Shown here: piece by piece, positions 14,867 through 21,486 of the stretch
Position numbering within the stretch: position 1 is the stretch's first letter
How the letters are laid out: each line of letters begins with the position of its first letter
Position numbers and translations under genes: made by a program
The notes under the pieces: model-generated
What the model saw: only the letters and a program-made list of their open reading frames with translations
Told to the model about the DNA's origin: nothing
Databases searched by the model: none
Assembly (NCBI GenBank): GCA_036000965.1
Contig: DASYUT010000305.1
Span: forward strand, 1 to 32,584
Length of the DNA stretch: 32,584 nt
Origin: Actinomycetes bacterium
GTDB lineage: Bacteria; Actinomycetota; CALGFH01
Reading direction: 5' to 3'

Positions 14867-15594
14867 CTCGGGGCCGGGGCGGGGGCCGGGTCCAGGGCGA
14901 TGCGCAGGCGCTTGTTGCCCTTGCCCTTCGACTCGTGCCCGACCACCCGGACCGTGCCGACCTCGGCGGTGCGGGCCACATGGGTGCCACCGTCGGCCTG
15001 CCGGTCGAGCCCCTCGATGTCGATCACCCTGACCACCCCCAGGCCGGACGGGACCAGGTTCGACTTGGTACGGATGAGCTCGGGCCGGGCCAGGAACTCC
15101 TCGGGGCTGAGGAACGAGACGTGCACCGGGCGGTCGACCTCCACCTCCCGCAGCAGCGCCCGCTCGACCTCCTCGGCGAAGCCTGCGCTCATCGCTGCCA
15201 GCTCGAAGTCCATGCGGGCCTTGAGGGGCTCCATGTTGCCGCCGGTGACCAGGGCGCCGTGGTCGCGGCCGATCACGCCGGCGAGCACGTGCAGGGCGGT
15301 GTGGGTGCGCATGAGGGCGTAGCGGCGCTCCCAGTCGAGCGCGCCACGCACGGCGGTCCCGGCGGGCGGGGGCGGGCCGTCGACGAGCAGCACGACGGCG
15401 TCCTCCCGGCGCTGGGCGCCGGTGACCCGGACGCCGGTGCCGTCGTGGGACAGGGTGCCCTGGTCGGCCGGCTGGCCGCCGCCACCGGGGAAGAACGCGC
15501 TCCGGTCGAGCACCACCCCGTCGGGGTGGGTCGCGGTGACGTGGGCGTCGAACGCGGCCAGGTAGGCGTCGCGCTGGTAGAGAGGATCAGTCAT
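14863..15594 (-). CDS. Alanyl-tRNA editing protein, AlaX-like
   Basis: Free-standing editing domain that hydrolyses mischarged tRNA(Ala) (243 aa). The ATG at 15594 has a GGGGGCGAG stretch just upstream. The early motif F-F-P-G-G-G-G-Q-P-A-D-Q-G (34-46) is the tRNA_SAD second-domain hallmark. The zinc or catalytic centre is H98-T-A-L-H102, with a later D201-G-G-T-H205. In AlaRS and many AlaX proteins the last motif is C-G-G-T-H, so a cysteine ligand is replaced by aspartate. The C-terminal K-G-K-G-N-K-R-L-R-I strand resembles the RNA-facing end of these proteins, followed by an Ala-Pro tail. It is divergent from rpsA and forms an operon with the Nudix gene. Confidence 0.88.
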   Translation of the reverse strand: MTDPLYQRDAYLAAFDAHVTATHPDGVVLDRSAFFPGGGGQPADQGTLSHDGTGVRVTGAQRREDAVVLLVDGPPPPAGTAVRGALDWERRYALMRTHTALHVLAGVIGRDHGALVTGGNMEPLKARMDFELAAMSAGFAEEVERALLREVEVDRPVHVSFLSPEEFLARPELIRTKSNLVPSGLGVVRVIDIEGLDRQADGGTHVARTAEVGTVRVVGHESKGKGNKRLRIALDPAPAPAPR

Positions 15595-15655
15595 CTCGCC
15601 CCCGTTCTGGGAATCGGTTCACAAGGTCGCATGGCACACAGGCTGACCAGGTGAT

Positions 15656-15682
15656 CCTCCCATGCCGCGCTGGGATGGGAGG
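15656..15682. promoter_or_regulatory. Inverted repeat in the alaX/rpsA divergent region
   Basis: CCTCCCAT at 15656-15663 and ATGGGAGG at 15675-15682 are perfect complements around 11 bases. The site lies between two divergent genes and could be an operator. The rest of the ~300-bp gap holds the rpsA promoter and leader; no gene was seen. Confidence 0.35.
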
Positions 15683-15757
15683 CGCGGCGGCGGGGGAAGG
15701 CGATCCGGCTTCCGGGGCGAGCTTGCAAATCCGCAGGTCACCAGGGATCCGAAAACG

Positions 15758-15787
15758 TTGACGCGGCGAAGCGGCGGCGACTACCAT
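15758..15787 (+). promoter_or_regulatory. rpsA promoter
   Basis: TTGACG at 15758-15763 and TACCAT at 15782-15787 with an 18-base spacer form the best housekeeping-type promoter in the window. The implied leader of about 105 bases could carry autoregulation by S1, which is known in other bacteria. Confidence 0.65.
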
Positions 15788-15898
15788 CTCCAAAACCACC
15801 CGTGGGCTTTTCTGCCAGTGTGTTCTGACGCGGTCGCGTCTTCTCCCACCAAGGAAACGTCCCTCGAGGGGATATCTCTGTCCGACAGCTCAGGAGAC

Positions 15899-17416
15899 AT
15901 GCAGTTGACCGAGTCCATCGACCAACCGACCACCCAGCACGAGCAGCCCATGCCGGGCGTGACCACCCAGGTCACCGAGAACGACGTCGGCTCGGCGGAA
16001 GAGCTCGAGGCCGCATACGAGCAGACCCTCAAGGACTTCAACGAGGGGGACATCGTTGACGGCCATGTGGTCAAGGTCGACCACGACGAGGTGCTGCTCG
16101 ACATCGGCTACAAGTCGGAGGGCGTGATCCCCTCCCGCGAGCTGTCGATCAAGCACGACGTCGACCCCAACGAGGTCGTGTCCCTCGGTGACCACATCGA
16201 GGCGCTCGTCATGCAGAAGGAGGACAAGGACGGCCGCCTGATCCTGTCCAAGAAGCGCGCGCAGTACGAGCGCGCCTGGGGCACGATCGAGAAGAAGAAG
16301 GAGAACGACGAGATCGTCGAGGGCACGGTCATCGAGGTCGTCAAGGGCGGCCTCATCCTCGACATCGGGCTCCGCGGCTTCCTCCCTGCCTCCCTGGTCG
16401 AGATGCGCCGCGTCCGCGACCTGCACCCCTACGTCGGTCGCACGCTCGAGGCGAAGATCATCGAGCTGGACAAGAACCGCAACAACGTGGTGCTGTCGCG
16501 CCGGGCCTGGCTCGAGGAGACCCAGTCGGCGACCCGCAAGGCGTTCCTGCACACCCTGCGCAAGGGCGAGATCCGCAAGGGCGTGGTCTCGAGCATCGTG
16601 AACTTCGGGGCCTTCGTGGACCTGGGCGGTGTCGACGGGCTGGTGCACGTGTCCGAGCTGTCCTGGAAGCACATCGACCACCCCTCCGAGGTCGTCGAGG
16701 TCGGCCAGGAGGTCGAGGTCGAGGTGCTCGACGTCGACCTGGAGCGCGAGCGGGTCTCGCTGTCGCTGAAGGCGACCCAGGAGGACCCCTGGCGCCAGTT
16801 CGCCCGCTCGCACCAGATCGGCGAGCTGATCCCGGGCCGGGTCACCAAGCTGGTGCCGTTTGGTGCGTTCGTCCGGGTGGACGACGGCATCGAGGGGCTG
16901 GTGCACATCTCCGAGCTGGCCGAGCGGCACGTCGACATCCCCGAGCAGGTCGTCAGCGTCGGCGAGGAGATCACCGTCAAGGTGATCGACATCGACCTGG
17001 ACCGCCGCCGGATCTCCCTGTCGCTCAAGCAGGCCCTGCAGGATGCCGGACAGGCCGCGGTGGCCGAGGACGAGCTCGCCCTCGAGGAGGGCGGCTACAC
17101 CGAGGGCTACGAGGGTTACGACGAGGGCACCTACGTCGAGGGCGACTACCAGGGCTACTACGACGAGCAGGGCAACCTGATCGGCGTGGTGCCCGGGACG
17201 GCCATGGCCGACGCCTTCTCCCAGGCCGGGTACTACGACAACACCTACGCCGAGCCCGCGGAGGGTGCCGAGCCCGCGGCGGGTGCCGAGGGCGAGGTGG
17301 CGGTGGCGGCCCAGGCCGAGCAGGCCGAGCAGGCCCTCCAGGCGGAGCAGGGCGGCGCCGACGAGCGTCTCGAGGACATCGTCGAGGACCTGAAGCGCAA
17401 GAACGCTACCGAGTAG
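15899..17416 (+). CDS. rpsA: 30S ribosomal protein S1
   Basis: RNA-binding ribosomal protein that helps load mRNA on the 30S subunit (505 aa from ATG 15899). TTG at 15905, also in frame, may be the true start because GGAG at 15893-15896 lies 8 bases before it but only 2 before the ATG. A frame open further upstream crosses the promoter and is rejected. Four S1 repeats follow: about 50-120 (E-G-V-I-P-S-R-E-L), 138-202, 223-291 (F-G-A-F-V-D-L-G-G-V-D-G-L-V-H) and 308-378 (F-G-A-F-V-R-V-D-D-G-I-E-G-L-V-H), the usual actinobacterial number. Residues 397-505 form a very acidic tail rich in Gly, Tyr, Glu and Ala, ending in a charged helix. A strong terminator follows. Confidence 0.96.
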   Translation: MQLTESIDQPTTQHEQPMPGVTTQVTENDVGSAEELEAAYEQTLKDFNEGDIVDGHVVKVDHDEVLLDIGYKSEGVIPSRELSIKHDVDPNEVVSLGDHIEALVMQKEDKDGRLILSKKRAQYERAWGTIEKKKENDEIVEGTVIEVVKGGLILDIGLRGFLPASLVEMRRVRDLHPYVGRTLEAKIIELDKNRNNVVLSRRAWLEETQSATRKAFLHTLRKGEIRKGVVSSIVNFGAFVDLGGVDGLVHVSELSWKHIDHPSEVVEVGQEVEVEVLDVDLERERVSLSLKATQEDPWRQFARSHQIGELIPGRVTKLVPFGAFVRVDDGIEGLVHISELAERHVDIPEQVVSVGEEITVKVIDIDLDRRRISLSLKQALQDAGQAAVAEDELALEEGGYTEGYEGYDEGTYVEGDYQGYYDEQGNLIGVVPGTAMADAFSQAGYYDNTYAEPAEGAEPAAGAEGEVAVAAQAEQAEQALQAEQGGADERLEDIVEDLKRKNATE

Positions 17417-17423
17417 GGGCCAC

Positions 17424-17456
17424 GACCCGTGCGGCCGGAGCCCGGCCGCACGGGTC
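17424..17456 (+). terminator. rpsA terminator
   Basis: Fifteen perfect base pairs, 17424-17438 with 17442-17456, around a three-base loop, followed by TTCG. It begins eight bases after the rpsA stop and is the strongest hairpin in the window. Confidence 0.85.
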
Positions 17457-17519
17457 TTCGCGTGGATGCCGGCCGCCGGCGCGAGCGCCGGGCCGGCTCC
17501 TGCCGTCCGAGGAGGCGCC

Positions 17520-18152
17520 GTGCTGCTCGTCGGGCTGACCGGGGGGATCGCGTCGGGCAAGAGCACCGTCTCGGCCATGCTCGCCGAGCGCGGGGCCGAG
17601 ATCGTCGACGCCGACCTCATCGCCCGCCAGGTCGTCATGCCTGGCACCCCCGCCTGGCACAAGATCCGCGATCACTTCGGTCCGGGGATGCTCCGCCCCG
17701 ACGGCTCGATCGACCGCCAGGCCCTGGCCGATGTCGTCTTCCAGGACAAGGCCAAGCTCGCGCTGCTCAACGAGATCACCCATCCGGAGATCTTCGAGCG
17801 GATCGCCGGGCGGCTCGAGGGGTCGATCGGCCGCGAGGTCGTCGTGGTCCTCGACGCCGCCCTGCTGATCGAGACCAGCCTGGCCGACGGCGTCGACGTC
17901 CTCGTGGTGGTGGACGCCACCCGCGACGCCCAGCTCGGCCGCCTCGCCGCCAAGGGCCTGCCGGCGAGCGACGCCGAGGCGAGGCTCGAGGCCCAGCTCC
18001 CCGCCGAGCAGCGCCTGGCCAGAGCCGACTACGTCGTCGAGAACGCCGGCTCGATCGAGGAGCTGGGCGCCCGCGTGGACGAGCTGTGGGAGGAGCTGCA
18101 GCGCCGCCTCCGGGAGCGCCACGGCCCGTCGCCCATCATCCGCCTGCCCTAG
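17520..18152 (+). CDS. coaE: Dephospho-CoA kinase
   Basis: Last step of coenzyme A synthesis: phosphorylates dephospho-CoA on the ribose 3'-OH (210 aa). GTG 17520 is preferred over ATG 17466 because GGAGG at 17511-17515 precedes it and the protein then opens with the P-loop strand L-L-V-G-L-T-G-G-I-A-S-G-K-S-T. The D-A-D-L-I-A-R-Q substrate motif, the L-L-N-E-I-T-H-P segment and the D-A-A-L-L-I-E-T lid strand are all present. The rpsA-coaE order is common in actinobacteria, although the rpsA terminator suggests coaE may need its own promoter. Length is normal for the minimal enzyme, with no C-terminal UPF0157 fusion. Confidence 0.93.
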   Translation: MLLVGLTGGIASGKSTVSAMLAERGAEIVDADLIARQVVMPGTPAWHKIRDHFGPGMLRPDGSIDRQALADVVFQDKAKLALLNEITHPEIFERIAGRLEGSIGREVVVVLDAALLIETSLADGVDVLVVVDATRDAQLGRLAAKGLPASDAEARLEAQLPAEQRLARADYVVENAGSIEELGARVDELWEELQRRLRERHGPSPIIRLP

Positions 18153-18163
18153 GAGGCCACTGA

Positions 18164-18186
18164 GCAAGGGCCGTTCTCGCCCTTGC
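18164..18186 (+). terminator. coaE terminator-like hairpin
   Basis: GCAAGGGC at 18164-18171 and GCCCTTGC at 18179-18186 are perfect complements around seven bases. The hairpin begins 12 bases after the coaE stop. Confidence 0.55.
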
Positions 18187-18207
18187 CGGGCTGCAACGCC
18201 GCTGGTG

Positions 18208-18213
18208 TAGCCT
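18208..18213 (+). promoter_or_regulatory. -10 box for the HAD gene, leaderless arrangement
   Basis: TAGCCT at 18208-18213 ends six bases before the GTG at 18220. TTGCCG at 18183-18188 could be a -35 with a 19-base spacer. No Shine-Dalgarno is present, so the mRNA is probably leaderless. Confidence 0.45.
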
Positions 18214-18219
18214 CCCCCC

Positions 18220-19029
18220 GTGACCGACACCATCCCGCGCCCGCTGGCCGCCGTCTTCCTCGACGCGGGCGACACGCTTCTCGCGCCCGCACCCAGCTTC
18301 GAGGGCCGCTTCATCGGGGTCGCCCGCGTCGAGGGGGTGGAGCTGGCCGAGGCGGCAGTAGCGGCCGCGGCCGCCGCCGCCGCCCGCCGCGCCGTCTGGC
18401 CGACCGACTGGACCGACCCGGCCACCCAGCGGGAGTTCTGGTGCGGGCACTACACCGACATCCTGGGTGAGCTCCGCTACCAGGGGGACCGGGCGGCGCT
18501 CGCCGACAGGATGTTCGAGGCGTTCAGCGACCCGGCCGCGTACAAGCTGTTCGACGACGCCCGCCCCGCCCTCGACGCGCTGGCCGCGCGCGGCCTCAAG
18601 CTCGGGGTGATCTCGAACTTCGAGCCGTGGCTCGCCACCGTGCTGGAGCTCGAAGGGGTCGACCACCTGTTCGCGGCCACCGCGATCTCGGGCGTGCTCG
18701 GGGTCGCCAAGCCGGAGCCAGGCATCTTCCTGTCGGCCCTCCAGCAGGCCGGCGTCGAGGCGGGCAGCGCCATCCACGTCGGCGACCACCTCGACGTCGA
18801 CGTGACAGGCGCCCGTGCGGTCGGCATGACCGGGGTGCTGATCGACCGGTACGGGCGGGTCCCCGACCCGCCTCCAGGCGTGCTCCGGATCAAGTCGCTC
18901 GCCGAGCTGGTCGACCTGGTCGACGCCGGGCTGTCTGAAGCGTGTGGGGCGGGGCTGTCTGAAGCGTGTGGGGCGGGGCTGTCTGAAGCGTGTGGGGCGG
19001 GGCTGTCTGAAGCGCGTGAGGCCCGGTAG
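18220..19029 (+). CDS. HAD-family hydrolase with C-terminal octapeptide repeats
   Basis: Haloacid-dehalogenase superfamily phosphatase of the IA / HDHD3-like type (269 aa). The nucleophile motif is F-L-D15-A-G-D18-T-L. The +2 position, normally the Asp general acid, is Gly here and the Asp sits at +3, a variant seen in some HDHD3-type members. Motif II is V-I-S-N-F-E, motif III the Lys in K-P-E-P-G-I-F, and motif IV H-V-G-D-H-L-D-V-D. A cap domain spans about residues 25-100 and includes an alanine-rich helix. The last 34 residues are three full and one partial copy of G-L-S-E-A-C-G-A, encoded by a 24-bp tandem repeat. Substrate unknown. The next gene overlaps its stop by one base. Confidence 0.85.
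   Translation: MTDTIPRPLAAVFLDAGDTLLAPAPSFEGRFIGVARVEGVELAEAAVAAAAAAAARRAVWPTDWTDPATQREFWCGHYTDILGELRYQGDRAALADRMFEAFSDPAAYKLFDDARPALDALAARGLKLGVISNFEPWLATVLELEGVDHLFAATAISGVLGVAKPEPGIFLSALQQAGVEAGSAIHVGDHLDVDVTGARAVGMTGVLIDRYGRVPDPPPGVLRIKSLAELVDLVDAGLSEACGAGLSEACGAGLSEACGAGLSEAREAR
18928..19017 (+). repeat. 24-bp tandem repeat in the HAD gene 3' end
   Basis: Perfect 24-bp units lie at 18928-18951, 18952-18975 and 18976-18999, with a partial fourth at 19000-19017. They encode G-L-S-E-A-C-G-A repeats. A related CTGAAGCGCG(T/C)GAGGCC string recurs after the next gene near 19905-19921. Confidence 0.95.
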
Positions 19030-19895
19030 TGGAGGCCGTCGACCGGGGGGTCCTTCGATTCCTGGTCAGCGCCGACAACGCCCTCCCCCAGGGACAGTGG
19101 GTGGCCGAGCTCACCCCGGAGCTGCTGTCGTGGCTCGGGTCGGTCGACCACGAGCTGCGCGACGAGTTCGCCTACCCGATCCTGGCCACCTGGATCGAAC
19201 GCGGCGAGTACGCCCCGGACGAGCTGCGCGCCATGGCCCGGCGCATGGTCGGCAACCTGGAGGTGGGCCTCGGCGAGGACGGGACCGACTCGGTGTTCCT
19301 GCGCACGTTCTCGACCCTGATCCTCATGGAGCTGGTCGCCTACGACAACGCCCACCCCTTCCTCGACGAGGACGAGGTGCTCGAGCTGCTGGACAGCGGC
19401 CTGTCCTACCTGCGCCGGGAGCGGGACCTGCGCGGGTACGTGCAGGGTCCCGGCTGGGCGCACGCCGTCGCCCACACCGCCGACCTGCTCATGATGCTCG
19501 CCCGCAGCCGGCACGCCGACGCCCGCGAGCTCGAGCGGCTGCTGGACGGTATCGCCGACAAGCTCCTGGAGCCGGTCGCCGCGGTCTACTTGTACCAGGA
19601 GGACGAGCGGCTTGCCTACGCGGCGCTCACCGTGCTGCGCCGCGGCCTGGTCTCCCGGGAGTTCCTGACCGCCTGGTTCGGCCGCTTCGCGCGACCGCCC
19701 GGCCACGACTCCTGGCGGCCGGTCTACACCGACCCCGGGCTGGCCACCGCCCGGATGAACGCCACCAGCTTCCTCCGCAGCCTGTACTTCCAGCTCCTGC
19801 TCACCACCGAGCCGCCCGCCGGCCGCGCCGAGACCCTGGACGCCCTGGTCGCCACCCTGCGCCAGATGGACATCGGGTTCTACGACCTGACCTGA
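19029..19895 (+). CDS. DUF2785-like protein
   Basis: Largely helical soluble protein (288 aa) resembling the DUF2785 family. The best match from memory is the central G-Y-V-Q-G-P-G-W-A-H-A-V-A-H-T-A-D-L-L motif at about residues 138-156, with conserved His residues that might bind metal. It also has paired acidic segments (H-P-F-L-D-E-D-E-V-L-E-L-L) and repeated R-x-L/E-x-L-L helices. No signal peptide or membrane segment is present. The GTG at 19029 overlaps the HAD stop by one base, so the two are co-translated. Molecular function is unknown for the family. Confidence 0.75.
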   Translation: MEAVDRGVLRFLVSADNALPQGQWVAELTPELLSWLGSVDHELRDEFAYPILATWIERGEYAPDELRAMARRMVGNLEVGLGEDGTDSVFLRTFSTLILMELVAYDNAHPFLDEDEVLELLDSGLSYLRRERDLRGYVQGPGWAHAVAHTADLLMMLARSRHADARELERLLDGIADKLLEPVAAVYLYQEDERLAYAALTVLRRGLVSREFLTAWFGRFARPPGHDSWRPVYTDPGLATARMNATSFLRSLYFQLLLTTEPPAGRAETLDALVATLRQMDIGFYDLT

Positions 19896-19921
19896 CCACC
19901 CGCCTGAAGCGCGCGAGGCCG

Positions 19922-19940
19922 ACGGCCGAACTTGGCCGCC
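19922..19940 (-). repeat. Inverted copy of the polA-gap repeat
   Basis: The reverse strand here reads GGCGGCCAAGTTCGGCCGT, identical over 19 bases to 14097-14115. Both copies lie in gaps between convergent genes and contain CGGCC/GGCCG arms. Confidence 0.75.
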
Positions 19941-19980
19941 GAAATGAATGCCCGCGCCGCAGGCGCCCCGAGCAGTTCCG

Positions 19981-20022
19981 GGCGGCGGACCTGCCGGGCG
20001 GATCAACCGGTCGTCCGCCGCC
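19981..20022. terminator. Hairpin between convergent DUF2785-like gene and murA
   Basis: GGCGGCGGAC at 19981-19990 and GTCCGCCGCC at 20013-20022 are perfect complements separated by 22 bases. The position 86 bases after one stop and 19 bases from the murA stop suits a bidirectional terminator. Confidence 0.5.
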
Positions 20023-20040
20023 AGGCGGGCTCCGAGCAGT

Positions 20041-21321
20041 TCAGCCCGTGGCCCGCTCGATGCTCGCGCCGAGGGCGCGCAGGCGCTCGTCGACTCGCTC
20101 GTAACCCCGGTCGATCTCGCCGACGTTGCCGATGACCGACTCGCCCTCGGCGGCCAGGGCGGCGAGCAGCAGCGCCATGCCGGCCCGGATGTCGGGCGAG
20201 GCCAGGCGCTCCCCGTAGAGCCGGGTCGGCCCGTTCACCACGGCCCGGTGGGGGTCGCAGATGATGATGCGGGCGCCCATCCCCACCAGCTTGTCCACGA
20301 AGAACAGCCGGTTCTCGAACATCTTCTCGAAGATCAGCACGGTGCCCTTGGCCTGGGTGGCTACCGCGACCGCGATCGAGGTGAGGTCGGCCGGGAACGC
20401 GGGCCACGGCCCGTCGTCGATCTTCGGGATGGCCGCGCCCAGGTCGTCCTGCACGACCAGCCGCTGGTCGGGCGGCACCCGCAGCGTGGAGCCCTCCAGC
20501 TCCCAGATCACCCCGAGGCGGGTGAAGCCGACCGCGACCGGGCGCATGTCGTCCTCGATCACGCCCTCGATCACGAGCTCGCCGCCGGTGGCGGCGGCGA
20601 TCCCGATGAAGCTGGCCACCTCGATGTGGTCGGGCCCGATGGTGTACTCGCCGCCGGAGAGCCCCTCGACGCCGGTGACCGTGAGCCGGTTCGAGCCAAC
20701 CCCCTCGATCCTGGCCCCGAGCGCGCCGAGGAACCGGCACAGGTCCTGTACGTGGGGCTCGCAGGCGGCGTTGCCGATGATCGTCTCGCCCTCGGCGAGC
20801 ACGGCCGCGGTCACGGCGTTCTCGGTGGCCGTCACCGACGCCTCGTCCAGGAACATCGGCTTGCCGGTGAGCCGGTCGGCCGACAGCTCGAGCACCCCGT
20901 CGAACTCGACCGTGGCCCCGAGCGAGCGGAACGCGAGCAGGTGGGTGTCGAGCCGGCGGCGACCGATCACGTCGCCCCCGGGCGGGGGCAGGGTGCAGCG
21001 GCCGGTCCGGGCCAGCAGGGGAGCGGCCAGCAGCACCGAGGCCCGGATGCGGGCGCACAGGGCCGGGTCGAGGCTCACCTGCCGGACGCCGCGTGGGTCG
21101 ATCCGCACGTCGTTGGGGCCGACGTCGGCGACCTGGGCTCCGGTCATGGCGGTGAGCTGGAGCATGGCGTCCACGTCACGGATGCGGGGCACGTTGTGGA
21201 GCACGACCGGGCCGTCGGCCAGCAGGGACGCCGCGATGATGGGCAGCGCGCCGTTCTTGTTGCCGGTCGGGCGCACGGTGCCGCTGAGCGGCAACCCGCC
21301 CTTGATGACGAAGCTCTCCAT
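20041..21321 (-). CDS. murA: UDP-N-acetylglucosamine 1-carboxyvinyltransferase
   Basis: First committed step of peptidoglycan synthesis: transfers enolpyruvate from PEP to UDP-GlcNAc. The ATG at 21321 is chosen because GGGAG lies just upstream and the protein then starts M-E-S-F-V-I-K-G-G; a longer frame from 21348 is less likely. The product is 426 aa. The K22-N pair in T-G-N-K-N-G-A-L-P and the C-terminal R-G-Y-E-R are present. The catalytic loop reads P-P-G-G-D117-V-I-G-R, with Asp where most bacteria have Cys. This is the Mycobacterium-type substitution known to abolish covalent fosfomycin inhibition. The Asp near residue 305 (F-P-A-D-L) is kept, but the surrounding segment L-T-S-I-A-V-A-V-A-T-Q differs from the usual T-D-M-Q-A-Q. 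It is divergent from uvrB. Confidence 0.93.
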   Translation of the reverse strand: MESFVIKGGLPLSGTVRPTGNKNGALPIIAASLLADGPVVLHNVPRIRDVDAMLQLTAMTGAQVADVGPNDVRIDPRGVRQVSLDPALCARIRASVLLAAPLLARTGRCTLPPPGGDVIGRRRLDTHLLAFRSLGATVEFDGVLELSADRLTGKPMFLDEASVTATENAVTAAVLAEGETIIGNAACEPHVQDLCRFLGALGARIEGVGSNRLTVTGVEGLSGGEYTIGPDHIEVASFIGIAAATGGELVIEGVIEDDMRPVAVGFTRLGVIWELEGSTLRVPPDQRLVVQDDLGAAIPKIDDGPWPAFPADLTSIAVAVATQAKGTVLIFEKMFENRLFFVDKLVGMGARIIICDPHRAVVNGPTRLYGERLASPDIRAGMALLLAALAAEGESVIGNVGEIDRGYERVDERLRALGASIERATG

Positions 21322-21356
21322 CGTTCTCCCACTCGGCTGTCCTGGCACGGCCGCAT

Positions 21357-21385
21357 ACTCTACCGTGCCCTGGCAAGGTTGTCGG
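21357..21385 (-). promoter_or_regulatory. Likely murA promoter
   Basis: On the minus strand CCGACA (21385-21380) and TAGAGT (21362-21357) are separated by 17 bases, with the -10 about 36 bases before the ATG. This leaves a short leader with a GGGAG ribosome site. Confidence 0.5.
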
Positions 21386-21473
21386 GCGGCGGGTGCCGCC
21401 CGCGTCTCGCACGGGTTGCAGTTGGGTGAAGCAGGCGCCCCGGCGTGGCCGGGCGGCTGTCACGGGGGCCGCC

Positions 21474-21479
21474 TACACT
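21474..21479 (+). promoter_or_regulatory. uvrB -10 box, leaderless arrangement
   Basis: TACACT at 21474-21479 ends seven bases before the ATG at 21487 and no ribosome site intervenes. No actinobacterial LexA box (GAAC-N4-GTTC type) was found in the murA/uvrB gap. Confidence 0.55.
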
Positions 21480-21486
21480 GGTCGCC

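Noticed and set aside
15662-15898. N-terminal extension of ribosomal protein S1
   Set aside because: The frame is open but crosses the TTGACG-N18-TACCAT promoter and shows no family similarity; GGAG before 15899/15905 marks the start.
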